The translations under genes were made by a program, and so were the position numbers. Below, one piece after another: positions 1-5,523 of a stretch of 12,911 bases of DNA (positions are counted from its first letter, which is position 1; the number at the start of each line of letters is the position of its first letter). The stretch spans positions 1 to 12,911 of the forward strand of contig SKGU01000154.1 of NCBI GenBank assembly GCA_007117255.1, read 5' to 3'. Source of the stretch: Natronohydrobacter sp. (lineage in GTDB: Bacteria; Pseudomonadota; Alphaproteobacteria; Rhodobacterales; Rhodobacteraceae). The notes beneath the pieces were generated by a model. The model was not told the DNA's origin. It made no database searches and worked only from the letters and a program-made list of their open reading frames with translations.

Positions 1-32
1 AAAAGCCCCAGGATCAGGACAATATGGCGCAC
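1..32 (-). CDS. 5' end of an unknown membrane or exported protein (partial)
   Basis: A GTG codon at 32-30 on the minus strand opens a frame that stays open to the window edge and begins V(M)-R-H-I-V-L-I-L-G-L. One basic residue followed by an uninterrupted hydrophobic run is what a signal peptide or first membrane helix looks like. On the minus strand the sequence AGGTGAGG (plus 41-48) lies 8 bases before the GTG and matches the anti-Shine-Dalgarno complement well. A terminator at 102-128 separates this frame from the upstream lrp-like gene, so it would have its own promoter. Only ten codons are visible, so no family can be named and the call rests mainly on the ribosome binding site. Confidence 0.4.
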   Translation of the reverse strand, partial: MRHIVLILGL

Positions 33-48
33 GGGTCTGGCCTCACCT

Positions 49-65
49 ATCTGCTGATCGCAGAT
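49..65. promoter_or_regulatory. Inverted repeat just upstream of a ribosome binding site
   Basis: ATCTGC (49-54) and GCAGAT (60-65) form a perfect 6-bp inverted repeat around a 5-base centre. It directly abuts the Shine-Dalgarno sequence at 41-48 of the minus-strand frame that leaves the window. It could be an operator or a small 5'-leader hairpin. A palindrome this short can also arise by chance. Confidence 0.25.
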
Positions 66-101
66 GAGCACTCCGTGCGGCTTTGTAAAGTCGCGGACTG
101 C

Positions 102-128
102 AAAAAAACTCGGACGCGCGCGCATCCG
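102..128 (-). terminator. Rho-independent terminator downstream of the lrp-like gene
   Basis: Read on the minus strand, CGGATGC and GCGTCCG (plus 128-111) pair over 7 bp with one G-T wobble around a GCGC tetraloop. AG and then seven T follow (plus 108-102). This is a textbook intrinsic terminator in the minus direction only, because the plus strand has no T-run after the stem. It lies about 115 bases beyond the stop codon of the Lrp/AsnC gene and should end that transcript. Confidence 0.75.
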
Positions 129-243
129 CTTGGGCTTATCCTGCGCCTATGTCTGAGGTGGAACTGTCAACACGTCAAACGCGACACTGCCAAGGTACCG
201 ATGCTTGGTTTTCGAAAGCCTGCGCGTGCTGATCACCAACGGC

Positions 244-705
244 TCAATCCGCGACTACCGGCACCGCCAAACTTGTCTTGACACTGTCCATCACGGCGCT
301 TGTGCGAAAGCGCAGAACATTTTCTTCGGCAAAGAAATGACGGCGGGTGAAGGCTTCGAAATCGGCCATGTCGCGAGCGGACAGGATCACGATGAAATCT
401 GCATTCCCGGTTACATAATAGCATTGCATGACTTCGGGCGCGGCCAGCATGGCGGTCTTGAAGCGGTCCAGATCGGCCTTGCGTTCGTTTTGCAAGCTCA
501 CTTCGACAATCAGGGTCAGTCCGCGCCCGACGCTAGCGGGATCAAGGACCGCGATTTCAGCCTTGATGATCCCGGAGCCTCGCAGCCGCGCCATACGCTT
601 GCGGCAGGCATCGGGCGACAATCCGACCTGTTGCGACATCGCCTCGGCCGTGGTGCGGGCGCTTTGCTGCAGGATATTCAGGATATGAGCGTCGAATCTG
701 TCCAT
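244..705 (-). CDS. Lrp/AsnC family transcriptional regulator
   Basis: This 153-residue protein has the normal Lrp/AsnC length and layout. Residues 1-60 form the winged helix-turn-helix, opening with the typical D-x-x-D-x-x-I-L-x-x-L-Q pattern and with a recognition helix around residues 30-45 (SPDACRKRMARL). Residues 61-150 form the ligand-sensing, oligomerising RAM domain, including VTGNADFIV at 98-106, which matches the conserved V-x-G-x-x-D stretch. Such proteins are cytoplasmic DNA-binding octamers that usually sense an amino acid. The gene diverges from a three-gene amino-acid-type catabolic operon, so local control of that operon is the simplest inference. The ATG at 705 is chosen because the family starts there. 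No strong Shine-Dalgarno precedes it, so translation may be weak. An intrinsic terminator lies downstream. Confidence 0.93.
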   Translation of the reverse strand: MDRFDAHILNILQQSARTTAEAMSQQVGLSPDACRKRMARLRGSGIIKAEIAVLDPASVGRGLTLIVEVSLQNERKADLDRFKTAMLAAPEVMQCYYVTGNADFIVILSARDMADFEAFTRRHFFAEENVLRFRTSAVMDSVKTSLAVPVVAD

Positions 706-750
706 CGTGGCAGATGAACGGAAAAACGGCGCGAATGGAAGATGATTACA

Positions 751-775
751 TGATGCGTTCCGATAATCGGCATCA
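751..775. promoter_or_regulatory. Candidate operator between the lrp-like gene and the catabolic operon
   Basis: The 172-base divergent spacer contains nested dyads. CCGAT-A-ATCGG at 760-770 is a perfect 5-bp palindrome. TGATGC (751-756) and GCATCA (770-775) form a second inverted repeat sharing its last G. The core is AT-richer than its surroundings. Lrp/AsnC proteins bind degenerate dyads near their own promoters, and this is the clearest dyad in the spacer. No convincing -35/-10 pair could be fixed on either strand. Confidence 0.35.
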
Positions 776-877
776 ATTGTCGAAATACATCCTGAATCCG
801 GCGCATAGCGTTTCGAATTTTCCGGCCTTGATCGTGGCTTTTGCGATACCTTGTGGCGAAAAGGAACAGGATCAGTA

Positions 878-1921
878 ATGTTGCAACGTTTGACAAATCC
901 TTGGCGTGGGCACGGGCTGCCAGCGGCGGGGCTGGCCCCTCAGGCGGATGCCAGCCCGGTTGCGGAGCTTTTGTCCCGCTGCCCTGCGCACGCCACGACC
1001 CCGCTGCACGAGATGCCTGCACTTGCGACAGCGTTCAGGGTCGCGCGCCTGAGCCTGAAAGATGAACGCCAGCGCATGGGGCTGGGCAGTTTCAAGGCGC
1101 TTGGCGCGGCGCATGCCATCGCACGCGAGGCCGCTGCCTGCGCGGGCGACGAGATGCACCACGCGCTGAAGGGCCGCGTCTATGTGACGGCCAGTGCGGG
1201 CAATCACGGGCTGTCAGTGGCGGCAGGCGCACGCTTGTTTGGGGCGCGGGCGGTGATCTATCTGTCTGATACGGTGCCAGAGGCGTTCGCCGGACGTCTG
1301 CGCGCCAAGGGGGCCGACGTGGTCCGCGCCGGGGCGAATTACGAGGCCAGCATGCAGGCCGCAGCCGATGCGGCCCAAGCGCAGGGCTGGACGCTTCTGT
1401 CCGACAGCTCTTGGCCCGGATACACCGAATTGCCGTTGCGTGTGATGGAAGGTTATCTGCAACTTGCGGCGGAGGCCGCCATGCAGATCGACACTCCGCC
1501 CAGCCATATCCTGTTGCAAGCGGGCGTTGGCGGTCTGGCGGCGGCTGTCGCGGCCCATGCGCGCCTTGTCTGGGGCGATGGCCCCCAGATCATTATTGTG
1601 GAGCCCGAAGCGGCCCCGGCCTTGATGGAAGGCATTCGTGCGGGCCGGGTGGTCGAGACGTCCGGCCCTGCGTCCTGCATGGGCAGGCTTGATTGCAAGA
1701 CCGCGTCGCTGATTGCGCTGAATGGTCTGGCGCGGGATGCGGATGTCTTTGTGACGATCAGCGAGGCCGATGCGATGCGCGCAGTCCAACTCCTGGCCGC
1801 GCATGGCTTGCCGACGACCCCTTCGGGCGCGGCAGGGGTGGCGGCGCTGGTTGCGGGGCTGGACCTGCCCGCTGATGCGCATGTTCTGGCAATTCTCAGC
1901 GAAGGGCCAGAGGATGGATAA
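878..1921 (+). CDS. PLP-dependent lyase, diaminopropionate ammonia-lyase type
   Basis: The 347-residue protein belongs to fold-type II (tryptophan synthase beta-like) PLP enzymes. Visible features are KDERxRxGLGSFKALG, with the Schiff-base lysine at about K73; the SAGNHG substrate loop at 106-111; DSSWPGY...P...VMEGY at 176-193; the glycine loop AGVGG at 215-219; and a C-terminal SEG at 341-343. The SFKALG and W-x-GY-x-x-x-P-x-x-x-M-x-GY patterns point to diaminopropionate ammonia-lyase (EC 4.3.1.15), which turns 2,3-diaminopropionate into pyruvate and ammonia. It is about 50 residues shorter than E. coli YgeX and has Ala where, as I recall, YgeX has a catalytic Asp (TDGNHG), so the true substrate may differ. 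The ATG at 878 is preferred over an in-frame TTG at 851 because AGGA (868-871) sits 6 bases upstream. The stop overlaps the next start. Threonine dehydratase-like activity is the main alternative. Confidence 0.85.
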   Translation: MLQRLTNPWRGHGLPAAGLAPQADASPVAELLSRCPAHATTPLHEMPALATAFRVARLSLKDERQRMGLGSFKALGAAHAIAREAAACAGDEMHHALKGRVYVTASAGNHGLSVAAGARLFGARAVIYLSDTVPEAFAGRLRAKGADVVRAGANYEASMQAAADAAQAQGWTLLSDSSWPGYTELPLRVMEGYLQLAAEAAMQIDTPPSHILLQAGVGGLAAAVAAHARLVWGDGPQIIIVEPEAAPALMEGIRAGRVVETSGPASCMGRLDCKTASLIALNGLARDADVFVTISEADAMRAVQLLAAHGLPTTPSGAAGVAALVAGLDLPADAHVLAILSEGPEDG

Positions 1922-3080
1922 GCGCTCTCTGATCTTTCCCGCGCAGGAGTTCCGCGCGCGCATCGCGGCCTTGCAGGCGGGCCTGGCAGACCAGAGCCTT
2001 GATGCGCTGCTCCTGACCGCGCCTGCTGATATCTTTTACACGACCGGTTTTCTGACGCGGTTCTGGGAAAGCCCGGCGCGGCCCTGGTTTGTGGTTGTCC
2101 CGATTGCGGGCGATCCGGTGGCGGTGACCCCGTCAATCGGGGCGGATCTGATGGGGCGCACATGGCTACACGATATCCGCACATGGGATGCGCCCGACCC
2201 GCGTGACGATGGTGTCAGCCTGCTGGCCGAAGCCCTCGCGCAGGCCGTCGCGCCCACGGGCCGGATCGGGCTGCCCATGGGGCTGGAAACACATCTGCGC
2301 ATGCCGCTTGCCGATTTCGAGGCGCTGCGCGCAAGGCTTGCACCGCGGCGCTTTGTCGACGCCACAGCCTGCATTCAGCGCGTGCGCGAAGTGAAATCCG
2401 AGGCTGAGATCGACAAGATCCGCGCAACCTGTGCCGTTGCGGCGCGGGCTTTCGCACGCGTGCCGGAGTTTGCGCAGGCGGGGCGGGCGCGCTCGGATGT
2501 GTTCCGCGACTTCCAGATTGCGCTTTTGTCCGAAGGGGCGGATTGGGTCAGCTATGTCGCGGGCGCTGCCGGGCCTGATGGCTATGGCGATGTGATCTCA
2601 CCCGCAGGCCCGGACCCGTTGCAGCGCGGCGATGTGCTGATGCTGGACACAGGCGCTGTGAAAGACGGGTATTTCTGCGATTTCGACCGCAATTTTGCGA
2701 TTGCTCCGGCGTCGGACATAGCGCGCCGCGCGCATGCGGCACTCTGGCACGCGACCGAGGACGCCCTATCCGAACTGCGCCCCGGCATGCTGGCGCGCGA
2801 TGTGCATGATCTGCTGTCACGCGGGCTGGAACGGCGGGGCATGACGCCAAGCGGCGGTCGGCTGGGGCATGGGTTGGGGATCACATTGACTGAATGGCCC
2901 TCGTTCACCCCGCTGGACGACACACCTTTGTGCGCAGGTATGGTCCTGACGCTAGAGCCGGGATGCGTGACGGCTGAGGGGCGGATCATGGTGCATGAAG
3001 AAAACATCGTCTTGCGCGACACAGGCCCGGAACTCTTGTCACCCCGCGCGCCCGAGGATTTGCCGGAGATCGGGGCATGA
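1914..3080 (+). CDS. M24 family metallopeptidase / amidohydrolase (Xaa-Pro peptidase-like)
   Basis: This 388-residue protein has an N-terminal creatinase/prolidase-like domain (residues about 10-155) and a C-terminal pita-bread M24 domain (about 165-385). All five dinuclear-metal ligands are visible: D245 (LDTG), D256 (FCDFDRNF), H319 (GHGLG), E348 (LEPG) and E362 or E363 (HEENIVL). It should therefore be a competent cytoplasmic hydrolase. M24 members cleave Xaa-Pro dipeptides, creatine or ectoine (DoeA/EutD). The HEENIV ending occurs in creatinase/ectoine-hydrolase relatives, but the substrate cannot be fixed from sequence. ATG 1914 overlaps the lyase stop by 8 bases, and the gene's own TGA overlaps the next ATG by 4, so the three genes are translationally coupled. 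Its likely role is to hydrolyse an amide or ring bond and supply the neighbouring lyase or isomerase. Confidence 0.9.
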   Translation: MDKRSLIFPAQEFRARIAALQAGLADQSLDALLLTAPADIFYTTGFLTRFWESPARPWFVVVPIAGDPVAVTPSIGADLMGRTWLHDIRTWDAPDPRDDGVSLLAEALAQAVAPTGRIGLPMGLETHLRMPLADFEALRARLAPRRFVDATACIQRVREVKSEAEIDKIRATCAVAARAFARVPEFAQAGRARSDVFRDFQIALLSEGADWVSYVAGAAGPDGYGDVISPAGPDPLQRGDVLMLDTGAVKDGYFCDFDRNFAIAPASDIARRAHAALWHATEDALSELRPGMLARDVHDLLSRGLERRGMTPSGGRLGHGLGITLTEWPSFTPLDDTPLCAGMVLTLEPGCVTAEGRIMVHEENIVLRDTGPELLSPRAPEDLPEIGA

Positions 3081-3784
3081 GTGCTTTCCCCTACGCGCTG
3101 CAAGAGGATGACTTGCCCCGGCTTGGGCTGATCGTCCTGCAGGTCGATGAAACCATCGAGGGTGATTTTCGCCGCCTGTTTCCCCCTCATGTCGCGCGGT
3201 TGCATGTGACCCGCGTGCCTTCGGGCGCTGAACTGACGCCCCACAGCATTGCAGAAATGAAACGCGCTTTGCCAGATGCAGCCCGCTTGCTGCCCGCAAT
3301 AAGACCGCTGGATGTGGTGGGCTATGCCTGCACCTCTGGCACGGTGCTGATCGGCGCTGATCAGGTGCGCGACATGGTGACAGGCGCAGTGCGGACAAGG
3401 GCCGTGACTGACCCGCTGACTGCCACTTTGGCCCAGTGCCACCGCTTGGGCGTGGCGCGGTTGGGCATCGTGTCGCCCTATATCGGGTCCGTGGCCGAAC
3501 CGATCCGGGCCGCGTTTGAGGCCGGGGGGATCGCTGTGCCTGACACGCTGTCATTTGGCGAACAGGTCGAGGCCAGAGTGGCGCGTATCGCGCCCCGGTC
3601 CATTGCGGACGCGGCCCGCAATTTGGCGCAGCGCAGCAAGCTGGACGCGGTGTTTCTGTCCTGTACCAATCTGCGCACATTGGACATTCTAGCCCCATTG
3701 TCCGAAGAGCTTGGCCTGCCCGTGCTCAGCTCAAACCAATGTCTTGCCGCGCATATGGCGGCATTGGCGAAATCACATTCATGA
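3077..3784 (+). CDS. Asp/Glu racemase superfamily protein, maleate isomerase / EutA-like
   Basis: The 235-residue cytoplasmic protein has the two-lobed Asp/Glu racemase fold. It carries the cysteine pair of the maleate cis-trans isomerase and EutA branch: C85 in YACTSGT and C196 in LSCTNLRT. A conserved SSNQ (about 218-221) follows near the end. Arylmalonate decarboxylase keeps only the second cysteine, so the pair here favours a racemase or isomerase over a decarboxylase. Such enzymes need no cofactor and use the two thiols as an acid/base pair. The ATG lies inside the previous stop (ATGA). EutA proteins take part in hydroxyectoine use, next to a PLP dehydratase (EutB) and an M24 hydrolase (EutD). 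This operon has the same three protein classes, so stereochemical inversion of a pathway intermediate is a reasonable inference. The exact substrate is unknown. Confidence 0.85.
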   Translation: MSAFPYALQEDDLPRLGLIVLQVDETIEGDFRRLFPPHVARLHVTRVPSGAELTPHSIAEMKRALPDAARLLPAIRPLDVVGYACTSGTVLIGADQVRDMVTGAVRTRAVTDPLTATLAQCHRLGVARLGIVSPYIGSVAEPIRAAFEAGGIAVPDTLSFGEQVEARVARIAPRSIADAARNLAQRSKLDAVFLSCTNLRTLDILAPLSEELGLPVLSSNQCLAAHMAALAKSHS

Positions 3785-3864
3785 CGCGCGCTGCGCCGCT
3801 TGCATAGTTATCTGATCAATGTTGGCCCCCGGTGTTCCGACATTCGGCGCGGTCCACTGTCCCT

Positions 3865-4056
3865 ATGCATAGGAATGTCGCACAGTTTGTGGTCTTGGGC
3901 CTTGGTCTGGCGCAGCTTGGGCCCGCAGCTGGCACGCCATGGCTGTCGGAATGTTATTCTGGCAGATGCTCTGATCCGAGCATGGGCGCTGCAATGCTGG
4001 TTTCGTTCAGCCTTGCAGACATGGTGTTTGTCTTGGTCGGAATTTTGCAGGCTTGA
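3865..4056 (+). CDS. Possible small two-helix membrane protein
   Basis: An ATG at 3865 opens a 63-residue frame. It has an N-terminal basic residue and hydrophobic stretch (FVVLGLGLAQLG), a short polar loop with two cysteines (CYSGRC), and a second hydrophobic segment to the C-terminus (MGAAMLVSFSLADMVFVLVG). That pattern would suit a small inner-membrane protein with a periplasmic loop that could carry a disulfide. An alternative GTG start at 3832 would add 11 residues. Neither start has a clear Shine-Dalgarno sequence, third-position G+C is lower than in neighbouring genes, and I recognise no family. It could be a chance frame in the lysC leader. Confidence 0.3.
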   Translation: MHRNVAQFVVLGLGLAQLGPAAGTPWLSECYSGRCSDPSMGAAMLVSFSLADMVFVLVGILQA

Positions 4057-4195
4057 CCACCACCCTCGGCAAATGGCTGCAGATGCGCGCCCTGACCTTC
4101 CCCAACGTCACGCCGCACCCTGCGGCTGCGACAAAAACCGCCTGCACGCCCTGCGCACCCCCTGCCCCACCTTGCGCGCAACGCCTTGCACGCAT

Positions 4196-4218
4196 AAAGA
4201 GTGGCGCGAAAACTCTTT
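4196..4218 (+). promoter_or_regulatory. Leader hairpin adjoining the lysC ribosome binding site
   Basis: AAAGAGT (4196-4202) and ACTCTTT (4212-4218) form a perfect 7-bp inverted repeat around a 9-base loop. It is followed at once by the purine-rich lysC Shine-Dalgarno stretch GGGGGAAGGGG (4219-4229). In RNA the hairpin would stack against the ribosome binding site, so it could tune translation. As DNA it could instead be an operator. It lacks the size and complexity of a lysine riboswitch. Confidence 0.35.
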
Positions 4219-4236
4219 GGGGGAAGGGGTCGGCCC

Positions 4237-5493
4237 ATGCCGCTTCTGGTGATGAAATTCGGCGGCACATCTGTGGCCGATCTGGCGCGCATCCGCAATG
4301 CCGCCCAGAAAGTCCGCGCAGAAGTCGAGCGCGGCTATGACGTGATCGTCATTGTCTCGGCCATGTCGGGGAAAACCAATGAGCTGGTGGGCTGGGTGAA
4401 CGAGACCTCTCCGCTCTATGATGCGCGCGAATATGATGCAGTGGTCAGTTCGGGCGAGAATGTGACAGCCGGGCTGATGGCGCTGACCTTGCAGGAAATG
4501 GATATTCCCGCGCGATCCTGGCAGGGCTGGCAGGTGCCTATCCAGACCACCAGCGCACATGGCGCGGCGCGGTTTGTGGATATTCCGCGCACCAATCTGG
4601 ATGCCAAGTTTGCCGAAGGCTTCAAGGTCGCCGTGATCGCGGGATTTCAGGGCGTGAGCGCCGAAGGGCGGATCACCACGTTGGGGCGCGGTGGGTCGGA
4701 TACGACGGCGGTGGCCTTTGCCGCAGCGTTCGAAGCGGAACGCTGCGATATCTATACCGATGTGGACGGGATCTACACGACCGATCCGCGCATCACCTCG
4801 AAAGCGCGCAAGCTCGACAAGATCAGTTTTGAAGAAATGCTGGAACTGGCCTCGCTTGGTGCCAAGGTTCTGCAAACGCGGTCTGTCGAACTGGCGATGC
4901 GCTACAAGGTACGGCTGCGCGTGTTGTCATCATTTGATGATACAGATGAAACATCAGGAACTCTGGTCTGTGATGAGGATGAGATCATGGAATCGAAAGT
5001 CGTCTCCGGCGTGGCCTATAGCCGCGAAGAAGCCAAACTGACGCTGGTGACGGTCGAGGACCGCCCCGGCATTGCGGCCGCGATCTTCGGGCCCTTGTCC
5101 GATGCTGGCGTGAATGTGGACATGATCGTTCAGAACATTTCCGAAAAGGATCAGAGCAGCGATCGCCCTGTGACGGATATGACCTTTTCCTGCCCAGTCG
5201 ATCAGGTGGCACGCGCGCGCAAGGCGCTTGAGGCGGCGCGCGATGCAGGCCAGATCAGCTATGAGATGCTGGAAGTCGATGAAGACGCGGCCAAAGTGTC
5301 AGTTGTCGGAATCGGGATGCGTTCACACGCAGGGGTTGCGGCGCGCATGTTCCGCGCACTTGCTGAAGAAGGCGTCAATATCAAGGTCATCGCCACTTCC
5401 GAAATCAAGATTTCCGTATTGATTGACAGAAAATATATGGAATTGGCAGTGCAAGCGCTTCATGATGCGTTTGAACTGGACAAGGCGGGCTGA
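4237..5493 (+). CDS. lysC: Aspartate kinase
   Basis: This 418-residue aspartokinase (EC 2.7.2.4) phosphorylates L-aspartate, the first step toward lysine/diaminopimelate, threonine and methionine. The amino acid kinase domain (about 1-245) shows KFGGTS at 7-12, VSAMSGKTNELV, the GEN segment, GRGGSDTTA and YTDVDGIYTTDPR. Two C-terminal ACT domains follow (from about residue 265 and about 345), with LVTVEDRPGIAAAIF and VVGIGMRSHAGVAARMF. These normally bind lysine and/or threonine for feedback inhibition, so this is the monofunctional, allosterically controlled type. ATG 4237 is chosen over an in-frame GTG at 4201 because the purine-rich ribosome binding site at 4219-4229 lies 7 bases upstream and the family begins right before KFGGTS. 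ptsP follows after 30 bases. An internal in-frame start at M251 may yield a separate regulatory chain. Confidence 0.97.
   Translation: MPLLVMKFGGTSVADLARIRNAAQKVRAEVERGYDVIVIVSAMSGKTNELVGWVNETSPLYDAREYDAVVSSGENVTAGLMALTLQEMDIPARSWQGWQVPIQTTSAHGAARFVDIPRTNLDAKFAEGFKVAVIAGFQGVSAEGRITTLGRGGSDTTAVAFAAAFEAERCDIYTDVDGIYTTDPRITSKARKLDKISFEEMLELASLGAKVLQTRSVELAMRYKVRLRVLSSFDDTDETSGTLVCDEDEIMESKVVSGVAYSREEAKLTLVTVEDRPGIAAAIFGPLSDAGVNVDMIVQNISEKDQSSDRPVTDMTFSCPVDQVARARKALEAARDAGQISYEMLEVDEDAAKVSVVGIGMRSHAGVAARMFRALAEEGVNIKVIATSEIKISVLIDRKYMELAVQALHDAFELDKAG
4975..4989 (+). promoter_or_regulatory. Candidate internal translation start in lysC (regulatory beta chain)
   Basis: GAGGA at 4975-4979 lies 7 bases before an in-frame ATG at 4987 (M251 of LysC). 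Initiation here would yield a 168-residue protein made only of the two ACT domains. Alpha/beta aspartokinases of Corynebacterium glutamicum and Bacillus subtilis make their beta subunit from an in-frame internal start at nearly the same place. Against it, the encoded acidic D-E-D-E codons give GAGGA-like sequence by themselves, so the match may be accidental. Confidence 0.35.
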
Positions 5494-5523
5494 GGCAGGC
5501 CCCGCAGCAGGATCGGAGGGGCC

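Larger units (their letters stand above)
3785..4236 (+). other. Long spacer / leader region upstream of lysC
   Basis: These 452 bases contain no recognised gene apart from a possible small membrane protein at 3865-4056. A GC-rich hairpin, GCCGCA-CCC-TGCGGC (4112-4126), is not followed by a T-run on either strand, so it is not a clear terminator. A second inverted repeat (4196-4218) lies against the lysC ribosome binding site. The lysC promoter must lie here, but no -35/-10 pair was convincing. Minus-strand frames in this stretch look like chance frames: they are rich in Arg, Ala and Pro and have no recognisable motif. Confidence 0.5.

Noticed and set aside
24..281. 85-codon plus-strand frame at the left end
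   Set aside because: No ribosome binding site, runs into the antisense of the lrp-like gene, and covers a clear minus-strand terminator.
1214..1963. 249-codon minus-strand frame opposite the PLP lyase
   Set aside because: Antisense to a clear PLP enzyme; rich in Arg, His and Gln with no motif.
2582..3442. 286-codon minus-strand frame opposite the M24 and racemase genes
   Set aside because: It lies wholly antisense to two genes with intact motifs, and its composition is Arg/Ser/His-rich with no recognisable domain; typical of high-GC shadow frames.
244..3784. A standard ectoine/hydroxyectoine degradation cluster
   Set aside because: EutC and EutE are missing and the lyase has diaminopropionate ammonia-lyase motifs rather than those of an EutB-type threonine dehydratase; kept only as an analogy.
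4112..4126. GCCGCA-CCC-TGCGGC hairpin as a terminator after the catabolic operon
   Set aside because: No T-run on either strand, a 3-base loop, and it lies over 300 bases beyond the operon's last stop.
3785..4236. Lysine riboswitch upstream of lysC
   Set aside because: The long leader invites the idea, but I see only two short hairpins and no multi-helix junction or terminator/anti-terminator pair.
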